The notes under the pieces are model-generated. The model was not told the origin of the DNA. It saw nothing but the letters and a program-made list of their open reading frames with translations, and made no database searches. The position numbers were made by a program, and so were the translations under genes. From assembly GCA_944390885.1 (NCBI GenBank), contig CALXRP010000002.1, positions 1 through 64,000 on the forward strand: a stretch of DNA of 64,000 nucleotides. The letters run 5' to 3'. This document shows positions 45,621 to 53,710 of the stretch, piece after piece (the stretch's first letter is position 1; each line of letters begins with the position of its first letter). Origin of the DNA: an uncultured Alphaproteobacteria bacterium. Lineage in GTDB: Bacteria; Pseudomonadota; Alphaproteobacteria; RF32; CAG-239.

Positions 45621-46241
45621 ATGAAAACAACTTTCAACAAAGAAGGCAATACTTATGAAGTATGGCTGAATGTTAAGAAAATTTTTATCGAATTTATCGG
45701 TGGCGGAGAAGATTGCTTTTTCTGTAGTATCATAACACGAGATGGACAGTATTTTCAATGTGCTGTCAGTTTCCAAAATCTGGCTCCCTTTGTATTAGTC
45801 AGAGAAAATGAACGGCTCCACATTACTTTGGAGATGATATCCTCTCAGACCTCAATGATGCGCGTATTGCAGTGCCAAAATCTTTCTCAAAAATGGACTG
45901 GCATTGCTAAGATTGAACCTCATCAGTTCATCAACCAATGTTACACATTGAAAATCGACGTTGATAAAGTATTCTTCGTTTCAATGCCATTCCATAAGTT
46001 AGGTGAAGACATCGTTTCAAGGCAACATTACTATTGCTTAATTACAGCTCCAAATTTTGGTTATGCTGTTCTTGATTGTGGCGGTGGTTTCTTTAAAAAG
46101 ATTTTCAATCTTAAGTCCGGCGACAAGGCAGAGATAACAGTTGCCAAAAAGCAATGTGCTGATTATTTGGTTATTGTAAACTACCAACAAGCTCCGGCTC
46201 CACAGAAATCACTTAACCATACATTGTTTATGTTGCCATAG
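45621..46241 (+). CDS. Hypothetical island protein, 206 residues
   Basis: No recognised domain, signal peptide or membrane helix. It has several Cys residues (about seven) and a glycine-rich stretch GGGFFKK. Its sequence uses alternating strands (FFCSIITRDGQYFQCAVSF). It has its own promoter and is followed by a clear terminator. Its GC content is nearer to the flanks than the radical SAM genes, so the island may be a mosaic. Confidence 0.65.
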   Translation: MKTTFNKEGNTYEVWLNVKKIFIEFIGGGEDCFFCSIITRDGQYFQCAVSFQNLAPFVLVRENERLHITLEMISSQTSMMRVLQCQNLSQKWTGIAKIEPHQFINQCYTLKIDVDKVFFVSMPFHKLGEDIVSRQHYYCLITAPNFGYAVLDCGGGFFKKIFNLKSGDKAEITVAKKQCADYLVIVNYQQAPAPQKSLNHTLFMLP

Positions 46242-46262
46242 AGGCTTACGCTGTTAAATTCT

Positions 46263-46294
46263 AAAGTCCGTTATAAAAAAACGGACTTTTTTTT
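46263..46294. terminator. Terminator downstream of the 206-residue protein gene
   Basis: AAAGTCCGT / ACGGACTTT with a loop of A-rich sequence, followed by eight T on the plus strand. Confidence 0.9.
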
Positions 46295-46301
46295 ATGTAT
46301 T

Positions 46302-46490
46302 TTATTTCAATAGCAAGATTCCGCTTAGACCATATTTATTTAAACCTTCAAAACGACCATTTTCATCTGTTATAAAAATTCCTTTTTCTGAAAAATCAAC
46401 TTGCTGATTTTTTGGCATTTGTTTCAACATTCTATTTTTAAAATAATGGATAGTTCCTTTTTGGTCTTTCCAAAAGCCTGCAGTACACAA
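46302..46490 (-). CDS. Short fragment-like hypothetical protein
   Basis: 62 residues beginning at a TTG. The frame continues further upstream as KYVAGENT before a stop, without ATG, so this looks like the 3' end of a broken gene. FEGLNKYGLSGILLLK and GFWKDQKGTIHYFKN appear protein-like. Terminator sharing with the convergent gene supports a once-real gene. Low confidence. Confidence 0.35.
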   Translation of the reverse strand: MCTAGFWKDQKGTIHYFKNRMLKQMPKNQQVDFSEKGIFITDENGRFEGLNKYGLSGILLLK

Positions 46491-46580
46491 CGTATTCTCT
46501 CCAGCGACATATTTTATTATTCATATTTTTAATAAATATTAAAAATATATGTTTAATATCTTCTTTATAAATCTATAACA

Positions 46581-47750
46581 ATGGACATATTAATGATTAA
46601 AAATTTAAGAATTTTTCCAATTTTTGAAATATTTTACAGATTTACCCCTCATTTTTTAATTGCTCCTTTGTATTATCAAGAGATTTTAGGTTCATATACC
46701 TTAGCTATGGCTGTATTTTCTACAACTCTTATAAGTTGTTCTATTTCTGAAATTCCAATGGGAATCATTTCAGATTTTATTGGCAGAAAAAGAACTATTA
46801 TTTTTGCCTCATTTTGTAATTTTTTTAGTTTTCTGTTATTTATTCTTGCTGGAATATTTGAACAATACTCTAATGTTTTGTGCTTTTCTGCTGCTATCGT
46901 TTTAGGATTATCTCAGGCATTATATAGCGGTACACTTGATGCTTTTATTTACGAAAGTATTAAAGCCAGCAATCAACTTGAAGATTATAATAGACTTTAC
47001 AGCCGCATAAAAGGTCTTGGAGCTATGTCATCAGCGATTTCTGCTTTATTATCGGGAATTTTAAGTTATTACTATCCCTACATTATTTGTTTTTATCTAT
47101 CTGGTTTTGCCGCTGTTATGACAATGATAATTGGCTTATTTTATTATAATATAGATTATTCTTCTGCATATTTTTCATATAAAAATTTAAAAGAACACCT
47201 TAAAAACATTTATCTTTTTTATAAAAACAATACAAAACTTCGTTGGATAAGTTTGGCTAAAATTATGGGAGATAATGTTAGTTATCGAATTGATATAATT
47301 TATTTTAAGATGTTAATTCCTGAATATTTATTAGGAACTCCTAGGATGCTGAAGAAATTTTGCGAATGTATCAGTTATATCTATGCTTCATATTTAATTG
47401 AAAAATTTAAGCCAATCGGCGTTTTGATTATCTCAAATTCATATATGATTGCCATTCGAAGCTTGGCTATTGGATTAAACAACTTCTTATCCCCATTTAT
47501 AATATCTTTGGTTGATTTATTAGACGGGACATCTTCAACATCTTTCTCTAATTTATTACAGCATGAATATAGCGACAAACAACGAGCAACAATGGAATCT
47601 ATTATAAGTATGGTATCAACAATTTGGACATCAATATTGTTGCTATTAATTGGTATTGTAATTGATTATACAGGTGTTCGTTTTGCTTTATTCGTATTAA
47701 TCATATATAGATTTATTCGTTATTTTATTTATTATAAAGTTTTGAGATAA
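46581..47750 (+). CDS. MFS transporter
   Basis: 389 residues, about 12 hydrophobic helices. The loop between helices 2 and 3 has GIISDFIGRKRT (61-72), the major facilitator motif A. No drug class can be inferred, but in an island with radical SAM enzymes an exporter of the product, or an importer, is plausible. No good RBS is visible. AT-rich like the radical SAM genes. Confidence 0.88.
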   Translation: MDILMIKNLRIFPIFEIFYRFTPHFLIAPLYYQEILGSYTLAMAVFSTTLISCSISEIPMGIISDFIGRKRTIIFASFCNFFSFLLFILAGIFEQYSNVLCFSAAIVLGLSQALYSGTLDAFIYESIKASNQLEDYNRLYSRIKGLGAMSSAISALLSGILSYYYPYIICFYLSGFAAVMTMIIGLFYYNIDYSSAYFSYKNLKEHLKNIYLFYKNNTKLRWISLAKIMGDNVSYRIDIIYFKMLIPEYLLGTPRMLKKFCECISYIYASYLIEKFKPIGVLIISNSYMIAIRSLAIGLNNFLSPFIISLVDLLDGTSSTSFSNLLQHEYSDKQRATMESIISMVSTIWTSILLLLIGIVIDYTGVRFALFVLIIYRFIRYFIYYKVLR

Positions 47751-47940
47751 AAACTACAATTAAACCATATCTTAACTTTTTGGAGCCATAAAAAAGCTCA
47801 ACAGATAACTTTTGATACTTGTAACAGGCTGGTGGGAGCTTGTTTTAGCGTGGTAGCTCGATGATAGCCCAGCAAAAAAATAGCTAAATTTTCAAGATTA
47901 ACACATTGATTTACAAAGATAATATCTTGCAAACGCAGTC

Positions 47941-47987
47941 GATTTGTAATCAGTGGGTCGGGAGTTCGAGTCTCTCTGTCGGCACCA
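47941..47987. repeat. Right attachment repeat (tRNA-Thr 3' fragment)
   Basis: 47 bases identical to 38304-38350. It lacks the 5' half of the tRNA and cannot make a functional tRNA. Confidence 0.95.
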
Positions 47988-47992
47988 GTTTT

Positions 47993-48022
47993 CAAGCCCC
48001 TGAAATTCAAGGGCTTTTTCTT
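47993..48022 (+). terminator. Original tRNA-Thr terminator, displaced by the island
   Basis: AGCCC-c-TGAA / TTCA-a-GGGCT hairpin with a T-rich tail lies just outside the right repeat. It presumably ended the tRNA transcript before the island separated it from the gene. Confidence 0.75.
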
Positions 48023-48026
48023 TTAT

Positions 48027-48203
48027 TTAATTCATTTTAACAGATTTTTCCAAACAAAAAGCCAGCCCTCCGTTCAAAAACAAAGGGCTAGCAATCACAA
48101 AGCACAATCCGATCACTGCCTCAAAACATTTTAAGCAGTCCATACAATCGCCTCTGTCCAAATTCTGCTTGGCCAAACCGACATCGGCAAAAATATCAGA
48201 CAT
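48027..48203 (-). CDS. Small Cys-containing hydrophobic protein, 58 residues
   Basis: Starts 19 bases after the aldo/keto reductase stop on the same strand. It reads MSDIFADVGLAKQNL, a cysteine cluster CMDCLKC, then a hydrophobic stretch (AVIGLCFVIASPLFL). It could be a small membrane or metal-binding protein. No good RBS is visible, so it may not be translated. Family unknown. Confidence 0.4.
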   Translation of the reverse strand: MSDIFADVGLAKQNLDRGDCMDCLKCFEAVIGLCFVIASPLFLNGGLAFCLEKSVKMN

Positions 48204-48222
48204 TTCCGTTTTTCAAAAATTT

Positions 48223-49461
48223 CTATACCTCAAAAGTCTTTGCAACTTCTTTCATCCACTTGCTGATTTCAATATGCTGCGGACAATGTTGTTGACAAAG
48301 CTTGCATCCGATACAGGCTGAAGCCTTACCATGTTCTTTAGCCAGATTGGCATATTGCTCTCTGCGAGCACGAACCGGTTTCTTTGACCATCCCTGCTTT
48401 TCAGCATTATATAAAGCAAAATATTCCGGTATGGCTATTTTCATCGGACAATACTCAACACAATACCGACAGGCCGTACAGGGAACAGATACTGTTTTAT
48501 GCAAAGTCTTAATAGCATTCTCAACAACTTGCATTTCTTTCTTGTTCAATGGCTTAAAATTCTGCATATAAGAAGTATTGTCTTCCAATTGTTCCATATT
48601 GGACATACCGCTCAGCACCATCATCACGCCGTCAAGGCTGGCCGCATAACGGATTGCCCATGAAGCCACAGACATCTCCGGCTCGGCATCTTTAAAGATT
48701 TTCTCAACCGGATCCGGCACCTCCGCCAGACTTCCGCCTTTAACCGGCTCCATAACAATTACGGGTTTATTATATTTCTGAGCAATTTCATAACATTTCC
48801 GCGCCTGAATATCCTCACTGTCCCAATCTATATAGTTAATTTGCAGTTGAACAAAATCAACCTCAGGATGTTCCTTAAGCACCTCTTCCAACATTTCGGC
48901 TTTATCATGAAAAGAAAATCCCATTTGCTTGACTTTTCCTTCTTTTTTCTTATCTGCCACAAATTTAAAACTGTCATACTTGCGCACATTGCCAATTGTA
49001 TTAGCATTAATATTATGAACAAGATAATAATCAAAATAATCCAGACCGGTCTTTTCAAGCTGCTTATTAAAAATTTCTTCCTGCTCTGCCTTGTTTTTAA
49101 TTGAGCCGACCGGCAATTTGCTGGCAACGGTAAATTTATTGCGCGGATGCCGTTCTACCAAAGATTTTCTGATAGCTACTTCGCTTTCATACCCCATATA
49201 CATCCAAGCCGTATCAAAATATGTAAATCCGCGTTCAAGAAAAGTATCAACCATTTTGTTCAGAACATCATAATCAATAGCCGTCTGATCGTCCGGATTC
49301 TTCAATGGCAGGCGCATAAAACCGAAACCAAGTTTGTTTTTCGGATCAATTTTGGCTTTAACGGCATCCGAAACCGCAACGGCTTCCGCCAAAGTGAGTT
49401 TTGGCAAAGCTGACAAAGCAAAAACCGCCAAAGTGCTCATTAAAAATTCCCGTCTGTTCAT
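48223..49461 (-). CDS. Fe-S aldo/keto reductase, exported
   Basis: 412 residues. The N-terminus MNRREFLMSTLAVFALSALPK resembles a twin-arginine signal, so the protein may fold with cofactor before export. The aldo/keto reductase barrel keeps Asp and Tyr in YFDTAWMYMG, Lys in VASKLP and His in YYLVHNIN. Two C-terminal ferredoxin-type 4Fe-4S sites are formed by Cys328/331/334/338 and Cys383/386/389/393. It may pass electrons in a redox pathway. A 12-base repeat ATGGTCTAAGTC occurs at its start codon and at its promoter. Confidence 0.92.
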   Translation of the reverse strand: MNRREFLMSTLAVFALSALPKLTLAEAVAVSDAVKAKIDPKNKLGFGFMRLPLKNPDDQTAIDYDVLNKMVDTFLERGFTYFDTAWMYMGYESEVAIRKSLVERHPRNKFTVASKLPVGSIKNKAEQEEIFNKQLEKTGLDYFDYYLVHNINANTIGNVRKYDSFKFVADKKKEGKVKQMGFSFHDKAEMLEEVLKEHPEVDFVQLQINYIDWDSEDIQARKCYEIAQKYNKPVIVMEPVKGGSLAEVPDPVEKIFKDAEPEMSVASWAIRYAASLDGVMMVLSGMSNMEQLEDNTSYMQNFKPLNKKEMQVVENAIKTLHKTVSVPCTACRYCVEYCPMKIAIPEYFALYNAEKQGWSKKPVRARREQYANLAKEHGKASACIGCKLCQQHCPQHIEISKWMKEVAKTFEV

Positions 49462-49530
49462 GGTCTAAGTCTCCGTAAAAAATTCCACTCCATTTCTGTA
49501 GTTTAATTTTTAAAGTATGGTCTAAGTCAA
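49460..49530 (-). promoter_or_regulatory. Promoter and repeated 12-mer for the Fe-S aldo/keto reductase
   Basis: TTGACT (49525-49530, minus strand) with a 17-base spacer to ATTAAA (49502-49507) or a 19-base spacer to TAAACT. The 12-mer ATGGTCTAAGTC is present at 49460-49471 and 49517-49528, the second overlapping the -35 box. The pair may be an operator. The 19-base spacing recalls MerR-type promoters, but this is uncertain. Confidence 0.4.
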
Positions 49531-49620
49531 GATTTTTTTTAATTTTTTTAATAAATTTCTTATAAAAAAATAAAGCAAAATTGATTCCCTGATTACCGGC
49601 CGGCAACAAATACTCCAAAT

Positions 49621-49658
49621 AAAAAAAATGCCCAAAGCACAAAGCAACAGGCATTTTT
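49621..49658 (-). terminator. Terminator of the small membrane protein gene
   Basis: AAAATGCC / GGCATTTTT (49628-49632 core and 49650-49654) with a 17-base loop and a T run on the minus strand. Confidence 0.65.
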
Positions 49659-49722
49659 CTCTCTACGGAAAATTTATGAGTAGTAAAAATTTTTGACTAT
49701 AAATCAAGCTTAAAAAATACCG

Positions 49723-49950
49723 CTACTCGGCCTTTTTAACAGTATCTATAATCTTTGCAATTCCGTCTTCGCGGCCGCTTTGCTCTTCTGCTTCAATCTG
49801 GGCATGAACATGGTCGGCAATATGCTTAATTTTATGCCAAAACCCGTTTTCCCAAGCCACAACCGTACCCCAAATAGCCATTACCGATACAATAATCGTG
49901 CAAATGGCCTCCATAATTTCCATCTTGTCTTTAAAACTGAGCTTATCCAT
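49723..49950 (-). CDS. Small single-pass membrane protein
   Basis: 75 residues: a short charged N-terminus (MDKLSFKDKMEI), one membrane helix (about 13-34, MEAICTIIVSVMAIWGTVVAWENG), then a charged helix with His and Glu. AGGAGG lies seven bases before the ATG, the best RBS in this part. Function unknown. Confidence 0.75.
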   Translation of the reverse strand: MDKLSFKDKMEIMEAICTIIVSVMAIWGTVVAWENGFWHKIKHIADHVHAQIEAEEQSGREDGIAKIIDTVKKAE

Positions 49951-50079
49951 ATCTGCCTCCTCTGCAGATATACGCCGCCCGGGCTGTAATTCAATCAGAT
50001 TTATACCAATTATCTAAAATCATTATAGATTTTTTCACCTTTTCAAACTATCTTAAAAACATATAACAAAGGACGCCAA

Positions 50080-50457
50080 ATGACTGATAAACAAAAAATG
50101 CCGATTGCCGGTCTGCACTGCCACCAATGCGGAAAAGTTGAAGAAATCTTGCCTGATATGCCGGATTCCCTGACGTTTGAAAAAGCTTCCGAAACTTTTC
50201 AGCTCATCAGCGATCCTGCCCGCCTGCGCATTCTCTGGCTGCTGTGCCACCGTGAAGTCTGCGTCAATAACATTGCCCTCTGCGTTAATATGAGCGCACC
50301 TGCCGTTTCCCACCACCTGCGGCTGCTCAAACAGGCCGGATTGCTGACCAGCCGGCGCGAAGGCAAAGAAATGTATTACAAACTGGCACAAACACCGGAA
50401 GCCTCCCTTGTTCACAAAGCCGTAGATGACATCCTCGACATCAAATGCCCCGCTTAA
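50080..50457 (+). CDS. ArsR/SmtB family metal-responsive regulator
   Basis: 125 residues. A winged-helix domain with LISDPARLRILWLL, EVCVNNIALCVNMSAPAVSHHLRLLKQAGL and RREGKEMYYKL matches ArsR/SmtB. The N-terminal CHQC and the EVCVN cysteines are possible metal ligands, as in CadC-type sensors. It lies at the head of an HMA chaperone and P-type ATPase operon and probably represses it. Confidence 0.93.
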   Translation: MTDKQKMPIAGLHCHQCGKVEEILPDMPDSLTFEKASETFQLISDPARLRILWLLCHREVCVNNIALCVNMSAPAVSHHLRLLKQAGLLTSRREGKEMYYKLAQTPEASLVHKAVDDILDIKCPA

Positions 50458-50470
50458 ATAAAAAACCTTC

Positions 50471-50515
50471 TTGACATTTATCAAAATCGATTATATAATT
50501 AAACATATATTTAAT
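50471..50515 (+). promoter_or_regulatory. Consensus promoter with overlapping operator
   Basis: Perfect TTGACA (50471-50476), 17 bases and perfect TATAAT (50494-50499). An 18-base imperfect palindrome ATTAAAcATATaTTTAAT (50498-50515) overlaps the -10 and start site, a position and AT-rich form expected for an ArsR/SmtB operator. It drives the HMA and ATPase genes. A perfect promoter blocked by a repressor is the usual metal-efflux arrangement. Confidence 0.85.
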
Positions 50516-50533
50516 CGTTTAAGCGAGGATGCT

Positions 50534-50749
50534 ATGAAAAAAACTTACAAATTGGAGAACTTGGACTGCGCCAACTGTGCTGCCAAAATTGAAAATGCCG
50601 TTAAGGAAATCGAGGGCGTTATCAATGCTTCCGTCAGTTTCATGACCCAAAGACTGACAATCGAAACCGAAGCCGACCTTGATGAAATTATGACAAAGGT
50701 AAAAAAGATTGTCCGCACGATTGAACCGGATTGTGAAATTATTTTTTAA
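50534..50749 (+). CDS. Stand-alone HMA metal chaperone
   Basis: 71 residues from the ATG at 50534 (GAGG five bases upstream). A ferredoxin-like HMA domain with LDCANCAAKIE, the two metal-binding Cys, and EGVINASVSFMTQRLTI. Many P1B ATPases carry this as an N-terminal domain; here it is separate. It may deliver metal to the ATPase encoded 12 bases downstream. Confidence 0.92.
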   Translation: MKKTYKLENLDCANCAAKIENAVKEIEGVINASVSFMTQRLTIETEADLDEIMTKVKKIVRTIEPDCEIIF

Positions 50750-50761
50750 AAAGAGGTCAAT

Positions 50762-52615
50762 ATGAATAAAAGCCTGAAAAAATTGCTCAAAAAAATCATC
50801 ATCGCGGCCCTGCTGTTCCTGGCCGGCTTTTTTCCGTTGCCGCAAACATGGCAGCTGCTTTTATTCATTGCCTCATACCTGCTGGTCGGCAGCGACATTA
50901 TCCTTAAAGCTTTTCGCAATCTTTTCAAAGGACAGATTTTTGATGAAAACTTTCTGATGTCGCTGGCCACTTTCGGCGCTTTTGTCCTTGGGGAATATTC
51001 CGAGGCCGTTGCCGTTATGCTGTTTTTCCAAATCGGAGAATTTTTTCAAAGCTACGCCGTCAATCAATCGCGCAAATCCATTGCGGCTCTGATGGACATC
51101 CGCCCGGATTATGCCAATGTCCGCCGCGGTAAAAAAATTGTTACGGTCAGCCCGGAAGAAGTCAAAATCGGAGAAACCATCGTCATCCGTCCGGGAGAAC
51201 GGATTCCTTTGGACGGCACGATCATCAAAGGCTCATCAACGCTTGACACAGCAGCATTAACCGGAGAATCCCTGCCCCGGGACGTTGCCGTCAATGACGA
51301 GGTCTTGAGCGGCTGCATCAACTTGACCGGCGTTCTGGAAGTGCAAACCGCCAAAGAATTTTCAGCCTCAACCGTTTCGCAAATCCTTGACCTGGTTGAA
51401 AACGCCTCCTCGCAAAAAGCCGGCATAGAAAATTTCATCACTCGTTTTGCCCGTTACTACACGCCGGCCGTTGTAATCATCGCGGCATTACTGGCTCTCG
51501 TTCCGCCCCTTGCCCTTGGGACTTTTGACTTTCGCGATTGGGGCTACCGCGCTATCACTTTTCTGGTCATCTCCTGCCCCTGCGCTTTGGTTATCTCAAT
51601 TCCGCTCAGTTTTTTCGGTGGACTGGGTGCAGCCTCGCGCTGTGGAATCCTGATAAAAGGAAGCAACTATCTTGAAGCGCTTGCAAACGCACATACCGTC
51701 GTGTTTGACAAGACCGGAACCTTGACCAAAGGCTTGTTCAAAGTCTCAAAAATCTGTCCGGAAAACATTTCAAAGGCAGAGCTTTTGAGCCTGGCTGCCC
51801 ATATTGAAGCCCTCTCAAAACACCCGATTGCTCTGTCCATCCGCGAGGCATACGGACAAGAACCGGATATGGCAGTCATATCATCAGTCAATGAACTGCC
51901 AGGCAAAGGAATAACCGCCGTCATCGGCGCTGACAATGTCGCCGCCGGCAATCTGAAATTCATTCAAGGCCTGGGCATTGCCGTCAAAGAAAATCATACC
52001 CCCGGCACGGCTGTTTATTTTGCCGTCAATCAAAAATACGCCGGCTGCATCATAATCGAAGATGAGATTCGAGAAGATGCTGCTGCCGCCATTACCGCCC
52101 TAAAGACCGAAGGTGTCTCCCAAACCGTCATGCTGACCGGAGACCGCAGTGACATTGGCAAAAAGATTGCTTCCGCCGCCGGAATTGATAAATATTTTGC
52201 CAATCTCCTTCCGGCAGGAAAAGTCCAAAAAATTGAGGAACTGCTGAAACAAAACGCCGATCTGGGAAAAGTTATTTTTGTCGGCGATGGCATAAATGAC
52301 GCCCCTGTTCTTGCCCGCTCCGATATTGGTATTGCCATGGGAGGCATCGGCTCTGACGCTGCCATTGAAGCCGCGGACATTGTTATTATGACGGATGAAC
52401 CGTCCAAAATCCCTTCCGCCATCCGCATTGCCCGCAAAACCTTAAGGATAGCCAAAGAAAATATTATCTTTGCCTTAGGCGTCAAATTTTTGGTTCTGGG
52501 TTTGGGAGCCGCCGGCTATGCCTCGATTTGGGCAGCGGTTTTTGCCGATGTCGGCGTCTCGGTCATTGCAATTTTGAATGCCGCCCGAGCACTCCGTCTG
52601 CATAAAAATTGCTAA
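50762..52615 (+). CDS. P1B-type heavy-metal exporting ATPase (Zn/Cd/Pb type)
   Basis: 617 residues, lacking an N-terminal HMA domain. Actuator TGES (167-170), membrane CPC motif (272-274), phosphorylated Asp316 in DKTGT, SKHPIA, and VGDGINDAP are present. The last membrane helix has FADVGVSVIAILNAARALR with an acidic residue typical of the P1B-2 (Zn, Cd, Pb) group. It exports metal out of the cytoplasm. ATPase of the operon with the separate HMA protein. Confidence 0.93.
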   Translation: MNKSLKKLLKKIIIAALLFLAGFFPLPQTWQLLLFIASYLLVGSDIILKAFRNLFKGQIFDENFLMSLATFGAFVLGEYSEAVAVMLFFQIGEFFQSYAVNQSRKSIAALMDIRPDYANVRRGKKIVTVSPEEVKIGETIVIRPGERIPLDGTIIKGSSTLDTAALTGESLPRDVAVNDEVLSGCINLTGVLEVQTAKEFSASTVSQILDLVENASSQKAGIENFITRFARYYTPAVVIIAALLALVPPLALGTFDFRDWGYRAITFLVISCPCALVISIPLSFFGGLGAASRCGILIKGSNYLEALANAHTVVFDKTGTLTKGLFKVSKICPENISKAELLSLAAHIEALSKHPIALSIREAYGQEPDMAVISSVNELPGKGITAVIGADNVAAGNLKFIQGLGIAVKENHTPGTAVYFAVNQKYAGCIIIEDEIREDAAAAITALKTEGVSQTVMLTGDRSDIGKKIASAAGIDKYFANLLPAGKVQKIEELLKQNADLGKVIFVGDGINDAPVLARSDIGIAMGGIGSDAAIEAADIVIMTDEPSKIPSAIRIARKTLRIAKENIIFALGVKFLVLGLGAAGYASIWAAVFADVGVSVIAILNAARALRLHKNC

Positions 52616-52711
52616 AACGGCCATTCTCAAATATCCCCATTTCTTGGCAATCCGACTTGCAATCCCGTCAGAACGGCATAAAATAAACAAAAATATTGCC
52701 AAAGGAAGCCT

Positions 52712-53710
52712 ATGAAAATAAATTGCCGCTCAATTTTGTTCAAACTGGGATTAAGCCTCATCGCCGTTTCTCTGCTGGCTTCGACTATTCGTTATTATGC
52801 CATTGAAACTTTCCGCGAAGGAAGCAGCCGCAGTTTACTCGTACCGGCCGGACAAATGCTGGAACCGGAAAAAAGCAAATTCACTTTCTCCGCCGTCAGC
52901 GACACCGGAGCACACAATGCTCCGATAGAAAGAATATTAAGACAAATCCGCCACTCAAAATCAGAATTTGTATTATATTTGGGCGACCTGGTTCGTTATC
53001 GCAACGAAAGTCACTTTCGCTGGATAACCTCAGAACTTTCCGAAAAATTAAAACGGCTTCATTTCTATGCCGTTCCGGGAAATCATGAGATCACGCGCAA
53101 AGACGGAAAGGTAGACCGTTCATTATATAACGCCGTCTTTGGACCGTCTTATTACTGGTTCAGCTACGGCAACACACTTTTCATCGCTCTTGATTCGTCC
53201 GAAAGCAAAATCGACAACAAACAATTTGAATGGCTTGGCAATACGCTGAAACACATCCGTCCGCTGTACAAACACTGTATTGTCTTCACCCACGTTCCGC
53301 CAATCAATCCGGAACGCCCGGGTTATAAAGTTTTGGATGACTATTCTCGCAACCGATTGGCAAAACTTCTGCCGCAGGGAAATGTCACCCTCTTGCTGGC
53401 CGGACATGTCCATAATTTCCAGGAAAGCACCTTTGCCGGCATACCTTTTTACACATTGCCGTCTTCCGGACAGGAAATCCGCTCCGAAATTCAGAAATTC
53501 GGCTATGTCGATGTCAAAATCAACAATGACAAAATTGAAAAAGTAAAACCCCGCTACGTCCACGGGAACGACGATGTCGAGTTTTTTGAAAGCTTTGCCA
53601 GCAGCATTTTAGTCAAAGAAAGCATCCACACTTTTGCCGTCTGGACACTTTGTGCCGGACTGCTGTTCCTGCTCGCAGCCGCCGTGTTGAAATTGAAGAA
53701 AAAAGGCTAA
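52712..53710 (+). CDS. Membrane-anchored metallophosphoesterase
   Basis: 332 residues. An N-terminal membrane helix (8-28) and C-terminal helix (about 300-325) bracket a calcineurin-like domain with motifs SAVSDTGAHN, YLGDLVRYR, VPGNHEI, FTHVPP and LAGHVHNF, the two-metal ligands. Asp in the first motif is present (SDTG), but the usual DxH is altered to DxG-type, so activity should be checked. The catalytic domain faces the periplasm. Its stop overlaps that of the convergent gene. Confidence 0.88.
   Translation: MKINCRSILFKLGLSLIAVSLLASTIRYYAIETFREGSSRSLLVPAGQMLEPEKSKFTFSAVSDTGAHNAPIERILRQIRHSKSEFVLYLGDLVRYRNESHFRWITSELSEKLKRLHFYAVPGNHEITRKDGKVDRSLYNAVFGPSYYWFSYGNTLFIALDSSESKIDNKQFEWLGNTLKHIRPLYKHCIVFTHVPPINPERPGYKVLDDYSRNRLAKLLPQGNVTLLLAGHVHNFQESTFAGIPFYTLPSSGQEIRSEIQKFGYVDVKINNDKIEKVKPRYVHGNDDVEFFESFASSILVKESIHTFAVWTLCAGLLFLLAAAVLKLKKKG

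Larger units (their letters stand above)
38304..47987. mobile_element. Genomic island in tRNA-Thr, 9.7 kb
   Basis: Bounded by a perfect 47-base direct repeat of the tRNA 3' end (38304-38350 and 47941-47987), the classic footprint of tyrosine-recombinase integration. The sequence inside is visibly more AT-rich than both flanks. Contents: an unknown gene, two radical SAM genes, INS-type proS, a P-loop kinase, DUF3768, three unknown or fragmentary genes and an MFS transporter. No integrase, excisionase or transfer gene is recognised, so the island is non-autonomous or has lost its recombinase. The stretches 38351-38593 and 47751-47940 just inside the ends hold no gene I can see. Confidence 0.88.

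Noticed and set aside
47798-48010. Minus-strand frame of 70 residues with a tRNA-like reading (DRETRTPDPLITNRL)
   Set aside because: It is the translated antisense of the tRNA-Thr repeat, a well-known annotation artefact.
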